Source of the DNA: Gimesia benthica
GTDB taxonomy: Bacteria; Planctomycetota; Planctomycetia; Planctomycetales; Planctomycetaceae
DNA length: 64,000 bases
Direction of reading: 5' to 3'
Assembly: GCF_009720525.1 (NCBI RefSeq)
Contig: NZ_CP043930.1
Location: 4,310,501-4,374,500, forward strand
This document shows positions 47,234 to 55,474 of the stretch, piece by piece. Made by a program: the position numbers and the translations under genes. How positions within the stretch are numbered: the stretch's first letter is position 1; every line of letters begins with the position of its first letter. The notes beneath the pieces are model-generated. The model had not been told where the DNA came from. It saw only the letters and a list, made by a program, of their open reading frames with translations, and searched no databases.

Positions 47234-47487
47234 TCAAATCACCTTTTCTTTTTCCTGATTTCTGTCATTGTCTGGTTCACAGATCCACTCAAATCGGGAT
47301 CTACTTAAGTATCAATCGGTCTCATCTGAGATGAGAATTCAGACGAATTCGACTGTAACGGGTCGCACAAAGGGACCTCGCGCTACAGAGCGGGACCGAT
47401 AAAGATAACAAACCCATCAGGTTCTGCAAAGCCAACCGCGGAAAATACTCGATGAATTTCCTGCAAAAAGTGTTCAGACGAGCACGT

Positions 47488-48396
47488 CTATTCGGCTTTG
47501 AGGATCCCCATCCGTTCCAGTTTGGACTGACATTCGTCCCGTTCCCGGCTGCGTTTGAGCGATTTCCAGGTCTCATCCTGCACTTCGAGGAAGAGTTCGG
47601 AAGAGAATGGCGGTGCCAGCGAATCGGTGGCCGCCTTGGCCATGAGGCGTTCGATGACCCCTTTATCAAGGCGTGTCAGGAACATGGCTCCCTGGCGATA
47701 GTCTTCAAAAGCTTCCCAGACGACGGGGAACAGGGGTTTGACGATCTGTTCGCCAATGGCCCGTGAGTACTCCTGGATCTCCCACTGAGCGTGCGAGTCC
47801 ATGCGTAAGCTCAGGAAGTGAATCAGGTTATGTAAATCGATTTTCCAGTAGGCTTCGGTATAAGTTGCCAGGGGAAGGTCTTTGCGAGCCTGTTCACGGG
47901 CGACACCGGCTTCAAGGCGGGCTTCGTAGACGGCGCGGGCCTTTTCCTGGAATTCGGTTTCTTCCGCAGTCAGCTGAGCGCCGACATCCTCGGGGAGAGG
48001 GGCGTCGCTGCCCTGCCGGTTCGAGGTGGCCTGGGTCCGCCATTCGCCGGGAAGCGTGGTCTGGGCGGAGTCGATGGCGACCGAGTAACGGGTGCTGTAT
48101 TCGTTGACGTTGGCGGTCCGGTGCCGGATCCACTGGCGCCAGCAGTCCATCGGGACACGCACGAGGAACTTCAATTCGGCCATTTCGAAGGGTGTGCTGT
48201 GACGATGACGCATCAGATAGCGGATCAGCGTGCGGTCGTCGGAGACGCGTTTGGTCCCTTCTCCGTAGCTGACGCGGGCCGCCTGGACAATTGAGCTGTC
48301 GTCGCCCATCACGTCGACCAGGCAGACAAACCCGTCATTGAGAACAGGAACTTTTTTCCAGCGAAGCTGTTCAACGAGTTCAGACCGCTCCGTCAT
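47488..48396 (-). CDS. thyX: Flavin-dependent thymidylate synthase
   Basis: This ThyX of about 302 residues has the signature RHRHSTPFE (ThyX motif RHRxxS) near residue 79 and the downstream dUMP/FAD-binding segments RHRTANVNEYSTRY and NLIHFLSLRMDSHAQ. It methylates dUMP with methylene-THF and FAD, replacing ThyA. It has an extended C-terminus beyond the usual 220-250 residues. ATG 48396 follows GGGAG; TTG 48414 is an alternative start. Confidence 0.92.
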   Translation of the reverse strand: MTERSELVEQLRWKKVPVLNDGFVCLVDVMGDDSSIVQAARVSYGEGTKRVSDDRTLIRYLMRHRHSTPFEMAELKFLVRVPMDCWRQWIRHRTANVNEYSTRYSVAIDSAQTTLPGEWRTQATSNRQGSDAPLPEDVGAQLTAEETEFQEKARAVYEARLEAGVAREQARKDLPLATYTEAYWKIDLHNLIHFLSLRMDSHAQWEIQEYSRAIGEQIVKPLFPVVWEAFEDYRQGAMFLTRLDKGVIERLMAKAATDSLAPPFSSELFLEVQDETWKSLKRSRERDECQSKLERMGILKAE

Positions 48397-48567
48397 CGGA
48401 AACACTCCCAGCAAGTATCAAAAGAGAATTGAAATATGAGATCAGGGGCAGGCAGAGGCATGTAATCTGCCAACAGCCATTTATAGTCAAACGGGCGTTT
48501 AAACGACACCGTACCGGCGGCTGAGTCTGCCAAAATCGGCAAAATCCCGCCGGAATCGTATTGGATC

Positions 48568-49632
48568 TCAGTAAATCGTGAGGCGGGACTGGATGTCCAC
48601 CGTCCGGTTTTCCCGCGAGGATTTGAGGGCGGCGAGCAGGATTTCGGTCACATGCCGGGCCGTGGCGGCGTTCGACAGCGGGGGCTGGATTCCCTGGCGG
48701 ATGCAGGCGGCCCAGTGCTGGTGCGAATTCTGCACGGGATAGGTCGAGAGGTCGATTGACTCTTCGACGAGCGGGAGGTCTTCATTGACGTCCGAACTGG
48801 GGTAAAAATAACTGAGCAGTTTGGGCTGACGACAACTGACGATTTTGCCCCGGGTGCCGTGCACAGAAAATTCGTAGGTCCGGGCGGCATCGCACCAGCC
48901 GGTCTGCGCGGTGCCGAGGGCTCCGTTTTCAAATTCGAGGATCATCGACGCCGTGTCTTCCAGGCGGGTCGGCTTGGCGACGGTCGTCAGTTTCGCGGTG
49001 ATTGATTTCACTGCGCCCACGGTGCCGACCAGGTTCGCGATGGCGTAGACGCCCATATCGAACAGAGCGCCGACGTCGGCCTTGTCGGCGTCGAAGAACC
49101 AGAGGTCGTCGGACGGCTTTTCTTCGAGGATCTGTTGAATGCCGGCGTAATAGACTTCGGGTCCCCCATGGCTGGCGCGGGCCTGGGCCGAAGAGATCGT
49201 GCCGAGTTTGTCATCCTGAATATAGTTGCGGGTAGCCAGCACCTGCGGGTTGGACATGTAGGGGAGGGCGAGCACCGTCTGGTTGTGGTTGGCGGTCTCT
49301 TCCACAAACGCATCGGCTTCGTCCATCGATGTGCTGAGTGGCTTCTGCATAAAGACATGCTTGCCAGCCTGGATGGCTTTGATGCCCCATTCGACGTGCA
49401 GCGGATGGGGGAGGGCGATGGCGACGGCGTTGATGCGTTCGTCGTCGATGATGTCCTGGTAATTGTGGGTCCATTCGAGAACGTTAAACTTGCGACAGAG
49501 GACTTCGAGGCGGGACTGTTTGCGGCCGGCGAGCATCAGGACGTCGCAGTTGCTCACGGTCTGCAGTTCCGGCAGATGCATTTTGGCAGCGATGCCTCCG
49601 GCTCCGATAATGCCGACTTTCAATTGTTCCAT
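48568..49632 (-). CDS. Gfo/Idh/MocA family oxidoreductase
   Basis: This 354-residue protein has an N-terminal Rossmann fold (LKVGIIGAGGIAAKMHLPEL) with ALPHPLHVEWGIKAIQAGKHVF and the EKP-like motif MQKPLSTS carrying the catalytic Lys. A C-terminal substrate-binding domain follows. Such enzymes oxidise or dehydrate sugars and polyols with NAD(P). The substrate is unknown. ATG 49632 follows GAGGAG. It lies apart from the downstream gene set. Confidence 0.88.
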   Translation of the reverse strand: MEQLKVGIIGAGGIAAKMHLPELQTVSNCDVLMLAGRKQSRLEVLCRKFNVLEWTHNYQDIIDDERINAVAIALPHPLHVEWGIKAIQAGKHVFMQKPLSTSMDEADAFVEETANHNQTVLALPYMSNPQVLATRNYIQDDKLGTISSAQARASHGGPEVYYAGIQQILEEKPSDDLWFFDADKADVGALFDMGVYAIANLVGTVGAVKSITAKLTTVAKPTRLEDTASMILEFENGALGTAQTGWCDAARTYEFSVHGTRGKIVSCRQPKLLSYFYPSSDVNEDLPLVEESIDLSTYPVQNSHQHWAACIRQGIQPPLSNAATARHVTEILLAALKSSRENRTVDIQSRLTIY

Positions 49633-49739
49633 CACAGTCTCCTCATACCACGGTCACGTTGAAAACTCAGAGGATTTCAGTGTCTTCATTTTCGCTGTGG
49701 CTGTAAAGGATACAGGGTTACCGTGCAGCGGAGAATTTC

Positions 49740-50564
49740 TCAATCAAGAGTGGAACCGGGCTTCTGGCCGGCGATGATCAGATTCCAGGTCAGTCGGTTC
49801 AAGAGCCAGGCGGGCAGGTGCTCCAGACAACTGTCGGTCCAGCAGGCCAGTTTCGCACAGGGCGTGGTGAGCCACTGCGGAGAGAGGGGGACTTCGGCGA
49901 AGGGGGTTGAAAACAGTCCCTGGGGGCGCAGGCGGATGTCAGTGAGACCGGCGCGGCTGCAGGCAGCCTGGAGTTCGGCTGACGAGAGTTCCCGTTGATC
50001 GGAGGAGTAGTTCGCGTCAATGCGTTTGCGGATCATGCGGGCGAAGGAGATCACCGGGTTGGCGGGCTGCGGTTCATTGGCGACGAGCCAGCCTCCTGGT
50101 TTCAACAGTTGGACCAGCGCTGCGAGTGTCGCGTCGAGATTGTCGAGGTGGTGCAGCAGGCCGATGGCAAAAATCAGATCGAACGACCGGCCCGGCTGGA
50201 ACTCCTGAATATTCTGTGCCACGAATTGAATGCCCGGGCCCCCGTTGTGCGCGCGGGCATATTCAATCAGGTTTGTTGAGTAATCGACGCCACAGTAGTC
50301 GCCGATGTGGCCTTGCAGGTATTGCGCGGCGAAGCCCGCTCCGCAGCCGACTTCCAGTACCGTCGCGTTTTGTGAGAAGGGGACGGCCTGCAGGGTTTGC
50401 AACAGACGGTGACGCCGCGCAGCGCGCGAGGCGGGGAGCAGGTCCTTACGACAATACTCGCCTGCGATGCGGTCGAACAGTTCCCGGTCACGCGTGGCAT
50501 GTTCTGTGGGCTGCTCTCCTGCGGGGAGTCGATTCAAGTTGTCAGACGGGCTTTGATCATTCAT
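49740..50564 (-). CDS. SAM-dependent class I methyltransferase
   Basis: This 274-residue protein has the motif VLEVGCGAGFAAQYLQ (about 72-87), then GVDYSTNLIEYA and DLIFAIGLLHHLDNLDATLA and LKPGGWLVANEPQPANP. It is probably a methyltransferase acting on a lipid, glycan or small molecule. It ends the minus-strand cluster with GtrA and the glycosyltransferases, so a polyprenyl-linked substrate is plausible but unproven. Confidence 0.85.
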   Translation of the reverse strand: MNDQSPSDNLNRLPAGEQPTEHATRDRELFDRIAGEYCRKDLLPASRAARRHRLLQTLQAVPFSQNATVLEVGCGAGFAAQYLQGHIGDYCGVDYSTNLIEYARAHNGGPGIQFVAQNIQEFQPGRSFDLIFAIGLLHHLDNLDATLAALVQLLKPGGWLVANEPQPANPVISFARMIRKRIDANYSSDQRELSSAELQAACSRAGLTDIRLRPQGLFSTPFAEVPLSPQWLTTPCAKLACWTDSCLEHLPAWLLNRLTWNLIIAGQKPGSTLD

Positions 50565-50590
50565 GATTCAGCGTGACGGACCTGCTTTTC

Positions 50591-50992
50591 TCAGGACGGA
50601 CGATTCTGGCCGAAGACAAATCTGCCATACACAAAAAACTTCAGTATAAACGAGGTCGCCAGGACGGTGATCACGCGGATGTAATAATTTGAAAATCCGA
50701 CTGCACTCAGCGCCAGCAGGCTCAGATATTCCAGAAGACGAAACGAGCCGTTGGTTAATGCAAAGTGCAGGAGTTGCCTGGCGAGGGGCGTGTCTGTAGA
50801 GAGAAACACAAACCAGCGGCAGCCGGCGAAATTTAGTGCGAAGGCGGTCAACAATGCGCTGGCGAACGCGAGTGCTTCGGGAACCCCGGCATAGAACAGT
50901 CCGTAGGCGATGCTGAGGTTCGTGGTCAGACTCACGATGGTCAGCAGTGCGAATCGGGTTGCTTTATGGGGAAACCTGTGGGCAATGGACAC
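50591..50992 (-). CDS. GtrA family membrane protein
   Basis: This 133-residue protein has four hydrophobic segments and the GtrA pattern: RFALLTIVSLTTNLSIAYGL, ALNFAGCRWFVF and FILKFFVYGRFVF at the end. GtrA proteins flip undecaprenyl-phosphate-sugar. It lies between a GT2 gene and a methyltransferase gene, the classical GT2-GtrA pairing. Confidence 0.9.
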   Translation of the reverse strand: MSIAHRFPHKATRFALLTIVSLTTNLSIAYGLFYAGVPEALAFASALLTAFALNFAGCRWFVFLSTDTPLARQLLHFALTNGSFRLLEYLSLLALSAVGFSNYYIRVITVLATSFILKFFVYGRFVFGQNRPS

Positions 50993-51027
50993 GGTACTTT
51001 TCTCAACAGAAACAGGAAAATGGGTAA

Positions 51028-51903
51028 CTACTTCTGGCAGCGTTTATCGATCATATCTGCGAGCAGGGCGAAAAACGCAGTGTTCATGCCGAACATCAGC
51101 AGCATGACCGATTTGTCGGTGATGTTCTGTAAAACGAATACGTCGTAACAGATCGAAATCGAAAAGGCGATCAACTGAATGACAGCAAAGGGGCCGAAGA
51201 CTTTGAGGGGGGCGAAATAGACGCCCAGGCGGATAATCAGCTGCAGGAAACGGAGGGTATCGCGGATGGGTTGTATTTTGGATTTGCCGATCCGGCGGGC
51301 GTAGCCGATCGGTTCGTAATGCACGGTGTACTGGTTCGTGAGATGGGCGAGCGTAATCGTTGTGGTGAAACTGAACCCGTCCGGCAGCAGTCCCAGAAAC
51401 TTTTCTGCGAGGCTGCGGCGAAAGACGCGGAGCCCGGAATTCAGGTCGGGGATGTTCCGACCGGCGATCCAGGAAGCGTAGTGCCTGAGGAAGAATTTCG
51501 GCAGTTTTCGCAGCGTGGAATACTCGACGTCATCTGCGGTGCGCGAGCCGACCACCATGTCGTATCGATCCATGTGTGCGAGCAGGTCTTTGATCCGTGC
51601 ATTGGGGTAGGTGCCGTCCGCGTCGGTTATCACGATCCAGTCATGGCTGGCGTGGCGGATTCCTGTTTTCAACGCAGCGCCGTAGCCCTGGTTCGTTTCA
51701 TGGTGGAACAGCTTGAGATCGGGGTGTGTTTCGCGGAGGGCCTTGAGGGCTGCGGAAGAACCGTCGGTCGAGCCGTCGTCGACTACGATCAGTTCGTGCG
51801 GTCCCGTTTCGGCCAAGATGGCTTCCAGGTCGACGATCGCCGCCGGCAGCGCTGCGGCTTCGTTATACAGGGGAACGATGACGGTGAATGGTTGCAGTGA
51901 CAT
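51028..51903 (-). CDS. Glycosyltransferase family 2 (polyprenyl-phosphate sugar synthase type)
   Basis: This 291-residue GT-A fold enzyme has VIVPLYNEAAALPAAI, VVDDGSTDGSSAAL, a DADGTYPNARI metal-binding motif and NSGLRVFRR. The C-terminus has two membrane segments (LGVYFAPLKVFGPFAVIQLIAF, MLLMFGMNTAFFALLA). It resembles dolichol/undecaprenyl-phosphate mannosyl or glucosyl transferases. It pairs with the GtrA gene 35 bp downstream and follows the GT39-like gene. Confidence 0.92.
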   Translation of the reverse strand: MSLQPFTVIVPLYNEAAALPAAIVDLEAILAETGPHELIVVDDGSTDGSSAALKALRETHPDLKLFHHETNQGYGAALKTGIRHASHDWIVITDADGTYPNARIKDLLAHMDRYDMVVGSRTADDVEYSTLRKLPKFFLRHYASWIAGRNIPDLNSGLRVFRRSLAEKFLGLLPDGFSFTTTITLAHLTNQYTVHYEPIGYARRIGKSKIQPIRDTLRFLQLIIRLGVYFAPLKVFGPFAVIQLIAFSISICYDVFVLQNITDKSVMLLMFGMNTAFFALLADMIDKRCQK

Positions 51904-51912
51904 AGGCCTGGT

Positions 51913-53622
51913 TCAGCGCGGCGGCTGTTCTTTCTGTTCCTTGTGGTGCGGGTGATCGGAATAGCGCTGCAATTCAGGAGAGGCTGCATCGCCGTCCACG
52001 ATCCAGATGGTGCGGTCCTTGAAGTAATCGAAGAGTTGCTGATTTTTATCAGGTTCGAGGACCCGAGCCCAGACGACTTTGGCGCCGTCGATGTCAGCCC
52101 GGTTATAAATCCATTCTTTGTGTACGCTGTGATTCTGGTGATAGTTGACCAGCACCAGATGCTTGCCGGGTGTCGACTGCAGTCGTTCAAGGATCTGCTG
52201 ACGGGCGCGGGCCCACTGATGAAATTCCGCGACTGCAGTCGGGAGGGCCCCCGAGGCGGCGCTGGCGATGGTGGTCAGAGCAGTTAATAAGAGGACGGTT
52301 GCGATCAATGCGCATCCCACGGGGCGCCAGTGGTGTTTCCAGACGGCCACGTAGCGTAGGCACTGGACCTGAAGTAGAATCAGCAGACAGCCGATAGGAG
52401 CTAGGTAGTGCGGGTGCCCGGAGGTGTCCTGGGCCAGAACTCCCGCGATGACCAGCGCGGAGGTGCCGACTGCAAACAGATTCGCCCGGTTGCGGAAGAG
52501 TGCGCCTGCTCCCAACAGGCAGATCAGACCGACCACGTAGGAACCCGTATAGACGAGATCGAATTTCAACAGCTTGACCGGCAGCGAGAAACGGGTGCTG
52601 TCGAATTCATGTTGAATCAGCTGGTTCGCGGGCGAGGCGTCGAGATCGTAGCTGTAGATCGTGCGGAACCGTTTTTCCGCGTCGGGTTTTTCCTTGCTGG
52701 AGACGAGAATGCCATCGAGGGAATGGGGCCAGTACTGTTCGATCCAGATCTGGTATGGGAATTTCAATGCATTCCCCGTCACGCGGAAGTTGTAATAGCC
52801 CATCCAGAGAAAAGCGGGGAGCAGCACCAGAAGCATCGGTAAGATGCAACGCAGCAGGACGACGCGCCACCCCGGTGAGTTGCGACCGATGAGCCAGACC
52901 AGCAGAACGAGGGCCACGGGGATCGCTGCCAGCAGGCCTTCATAGGGTCTGCTGTTCGCGAGCAGCACAAGACCTATGGCGAGCGCGAGGGACGTGAAAC
53001 TGCGCGGCGCTTGTTTCAGACGGGGGAGTGCCCCGAAGAGCAGGGCACCGCCGAGCAGAGCGACCTGGCCTCCCCAGTAGGAGAGTCCCCAGCCGGTGAG
53101 GAAGGACGCATTCAGCGCGGCGAGAAAGCCGCCATACATGGCCCAGCGTCGTGGGACCCAGCCGCAGAGCATCCAGAAGATGGCAGCGCAAGCAGCGGCC
53201 ATGCCGAGCCAGGCACCAGCAATCGGATAGCCGGTCGTGGCTTGTCCCAGAGCGAGCAACAGTCCCTGTGCGGGTGGATATTTCGCCTGGTATGTGGGCT
53301 GTTGAATGATGTGAAAGCTTTCGAAATGTTCCCACTGGGAATGTGTGGTGTTGGTCAGTTGGCCGGATGCAAAAGTATCTGCAGCGAGCAGGTAAGCGAA
53401 CTCGTCGTGGACCATGGGGGCAGGAATGCGGATACAGAGACCGATGCCGAGTTCCAGCAGCAGGGTCAGACAGAAGAAGAACAGGACACCCCGGGTGACA
53501 CTGTCTTTAAAGCGGCGCATGAGCCAGCGGAACGGTTTCAGGATCGAGACCGTCGGGTGCGGGCTGCAGATGGCAATCGCGATGGCGCAGCAGACAATGA
53601 TCAGTGGTAAGAGGTTATTCAT
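51913..53622 (-). CDS. GT39-like integral membrane glycosyltransferase
   Basis: This 569-residue polytopic protein has about eleven membrane segments. The first periplasmic loop carries the acidic motif VHDEFAYLLAADTF, and YPPAQGLLLALGQA follows, both typical of PMT/ArnT-type (GT-C) transferases using polyprenyl-linked sugars. It ends with a soluble C-terminal domain (about 465-569). The stop lies 9 bp before the GT2 gene, so this set is an operon probably reading GT39-GT2-GtrA-methyltransferase. Confidence 0.82.
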   Translation of the reverse strand: MNNLLPLIIVCCAIAIAICSPHPTVSILKPFRWLMRRFKDSVTRGVLFFFCLTLLLELGIGLCIRIPAPMVHDEFAYLLAADTFASGQLTNTTHSQWEHFESFHIIQQPTYQAKYPPAQGLLLALGQATTGYPIAGAWLGMAAACAAIFWMLCGWVPRRWAMYGGFLAALNASFLTGWGLSYWGGQVALLGGALLFGALPRLKQAPRSFTSLALAIGLVLLANSRPYEGLLAAIPVALVLLVWLIGRNSPGWRVVLLRCILPMLLVLLPAFLWMGYYNFRVTGNALKFPYQIWIEQYWPHSLDGILVSSKEKPDAEKRFRTIYSYDLDASPANQLIQHEFDSTRFSLPVKLLKFDLVYTGSYVVGLICLLGAGALFRNRANLFAVGTSALVIAGVLAQDTSGHPHYLAPIGCLLILLQVQCLRYVAVWKHHWRPVGCALIATVLLLTALTTIASAASGALPTAVAEFHQWARARQQILERLQSTPGKHLVLVNYHQNHSVHKEWIYNRADIDGAKVVWARVLEPDKNQQLFDYFKDRTIWIVDGDAASPELQRYSDHPHHKEQKEQPPR

Positions 53623-53912
53623 GAGTGTTGGCTGTGGTCACGGTATCCGGGAGAAGCGGGATTTCGCGGCTGTCTTTCGTCGAGGAGAGGAGAAAATATT
53701 GTGCGGGTCAATCAAGAGGGATGACAAGAGGGGAACAGGGACTTTTGCGGTAATCGAACAGATCATGTGTTTCAGGTGCGGGCTGTGATGTTGCCGAAAC
53801 GCATCATTTCCGCAGCATCCCTTTGATCGGACGCATCGGTGCCGGTAGAATCAATGTCTGCGAACCCGGCTGCCTGAAGCCGGTTCGAAGTCCCCCAGCT
53901 TAAGGAGCTGCC
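53623..53912. other. Intergenic region between divergent genes
   Basis: About 290 bp. It holds the divergent promoters of the GT39-like gene and the VOC gene. A GGTTCGAAGTCCCCC near 53882 looks like a tRNA T-arm but has no matching stem. AAGGAG (53901-53906) is the ribosome-binding site of the VOC gene. Confidence 0.4.
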
Positions 53913-54257
53913 ATGCGAGAGTTTCATCATGTGGGTGTGATTACCGACGATCCACAGCCAGGCGAAATCTACGTGGAAGAGACAAAGGTGTATGTCACCA
54001 ACCCGAATGAGCATCCTTATAAAATCGAATATCTGAGGTTCGAGCCCGATACGCCGGTCACCGGACCGGTTCGATATCAGCCGCACATCGCCTTTAAGGT
54101 GCCTGATATCGATAAAGAAATAGAAGGCTTGCACGTTCTGCTGGGACCGTTCCAGGCAATGGAGAATCTGAAAGTGGTTTTTGTGTTGATCGATGGTGCC
54201 GTCTATGAATTCATGGAGTTCTCAGAGGGTACCGAATTTGGAGAACTGACATCATGA
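53913..54257 (+). CDS. VOC-fold protein
   Basis: This 114-residue single VOC domain has the His-containing start REFHHVGVITD, FEPDTPVTGPVRYQPHIAFKV in the middle and a C-terminal AVYEFMEF with the metal-ligand Glu. Epimerase- or lyase-like. The stop overlaps the next gene's start by ATGA, linking it to the oxidoreductase and suggesting shared chemistry on a sugar or polyol. Confidence 0.85.
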   Translation: MREFHHVGVITDDPQPGEIYVEETKVYVTNPNEHPYKIEYLRFEPDTPVTGPVRYQPHIAFKVPDIDKEIEGLHVLLGPFQAMENLKVVFVLIDGAVYEFMEFSEGTEFGELTS

Positions 54258-55300
54258 CGTTGTTACGTGGTTACCTGTGTGTGGCTGTCTGTCTGATCCT
54301 TTGTTGTTGTGTGACGCAGGTCACATCTGCGGAGGAAACAAAACCGTTGAAGATCGGCATCATCGGCCTGGATACTTCGCATTCGAGTAACTTCACGAAA
54401 ATATTGAACAGCGCGGAGCCGAAGTTTCCCGAGTTCAAAGCCTGTCGTGTGGTCGCCGCTTATCCGCAGGGGAGTCGAGACATTAAGGAGAGCGTGGAAT
54501 CCGTTCCCCAGATCACCGAGCAGGTGACGGCGCAGGGAGTGAAGATCGTACCCAGTATTGAAGTGCTACTGGACGAGGTCGATGTGGTGCTGCTGGAAAG
54601 TAACGATGGTCGCGTGCACCTCGAGCAGGCACTGCCCGTGCTCAAAGCGGGGAAGCCTCTGTTTGTCGACAAGCCGGTCGCCGGTGATCTGACGGATGTG
54701 ATTGCCATTTACGAAGCGGCGAAACAATACAAGACACCGGTTTTCAGTTCCTCATCACTGCGGTACACCGATGGTGCGAAGAAGATTAACAGCGGTGTGG
54801 TGGGGGAGATCATTGGTTGTGATGCCTTCAGTCCCTGTCCGATGGAAAGTACCCATCCCGATTTTTACTGGTATGGAATTCACGGCGTTGAGACGCTGTA
54901 TACGATCATGGGGCCGGGTTGTGAAACGGTGGTCCGCGTCAATACGCCGAATACGGATCTGGCTGTGGGGACCTGGGAAGACGGTCGGATCGGCACGTTC
55001 CGCGGACGCCGAAAAGAGAACAATGGCTACCAGGGAGGTTATGGTGGGACCGTCTACGGGAGTAAGGGGATTGCTCCGATTGGCAGTTTCAGTGGATACG
55101 AACCGTTGCTGGTGGAAGTGGTGAAGTTCTTCCAGACCGGCAAGGCTCCGGTGAGTCCGGCGGAGACGCTGGAGATCTATACGTTCATGTCAGCTGCGGA
55201 TCAGAGTAAAACCAACGGCGGTCAGCCGGTGTCGCTTAAGGACGTGTATCAGCGGGCACACCAGGCTGCGTTGAAGAAACTGGCGGCGATGAAGGACTAG
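54254..55300 (+). CDS. Secreted Gfo/Idh/MocA-like oxidoreductase
   Basis: This 348-residue protein has a probable signal peptide (LCVAVCLILCCCVTQVTSA), then a Rossmann-type N-terminal domain (LKIGIIGLDTSHSSN) and a Gfo/Idh/MocA core (LLESNDGRVHLEQAL, VDKPVAGDLTDVIAIYEAA, IHGVETLYTIMG). In many planctomycete relatives these exported dehydrogenases process sugars with a tightly bound nucleotide. The 4-bp overlap with the VOC gene implies an operon. Confidence 0.85.
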   Translation: MTLLRGYLCVAVCLILCCCVTQVTSAEETKPLKIGIIGLDTSHSSNFTKILNSAEPKFPEFKACRVVAAYPQGSRDIKESVESVPQITEQVTAQGVKIVPSIEVLLDEVDVVLLESNDGRVHLEQALPVLKAGKPLFVDKPVAGDLTDVIAIYEAAKQYKTPVFSSSSLRYTDGAKKINSGVVGEIIGCDAFSPCPMESTHPDFYWYGIHGVETLYTIMGPGCETVVRVNTPNTDLAVGTWEDGRIGTFRGRRKENNGYQGGYGGTVYGSKGIAPIGSFSGYEPLLVEVVKFFQTGKAPVSPAETLEIYTFMSAADQSKTNGGQPVSLKDVYQRAHQAALKKLAAMKD

Positions 55301-55306
55301 GTAGCG

Positions 55307-55407
55307 TTTCTTAATTCCGGATGGTATAGACCAAAGACGTTTCAACCGGGGCTAACTCCCTGCGGCTAATTGGTCTTTATTGCAGTCAATGTTCCAGAAT
55401 TAAGAAA
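55307..55407. repeat. Imperfect inverted repeat element containing GGCTAA motifs
   Basis: TTTCTTAATTC (55307-55317) and GAATTAAGAAA (55397-55407) are perfect inverted arms. Inside, AGACCAA (55328-55334) pairs with TTGGTCT (55370-55376). Between them the core has two direct copies of GGCTAA. It could be a cruciform MITE-like element or a structured RNA. I recall similar GGCTAA-containing intergenic repeats in planctomycete genomes, but cannot check that here. Confidence 0.5.
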
Positions 55408-55451
55408 AGCCGGTTCACCCTGCGAGTGATTCAGGGTGACTCGGCTTTTTT
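55405..55451. terminator. Terminator between convergent genes
   Basis: AAAAGCCG (55405-55412) pairs with CGGCTTTT (55442-55449). An inner CACCCT/AGGGTG stem and T6 follow (A's on the other side), so it can work in both directions. Confidence 0.82.
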
Positions 55452-55474
55452 ATTGAGATCAGCTTCACGCCTTG

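Noticed and set aside
53878..53896. Possible tRNA T-arm (GGTTCGAAGTCCCCC)
   Set aside because: No pairing arms or acceptor stem around it; it is by chance in the VOC gene leader.
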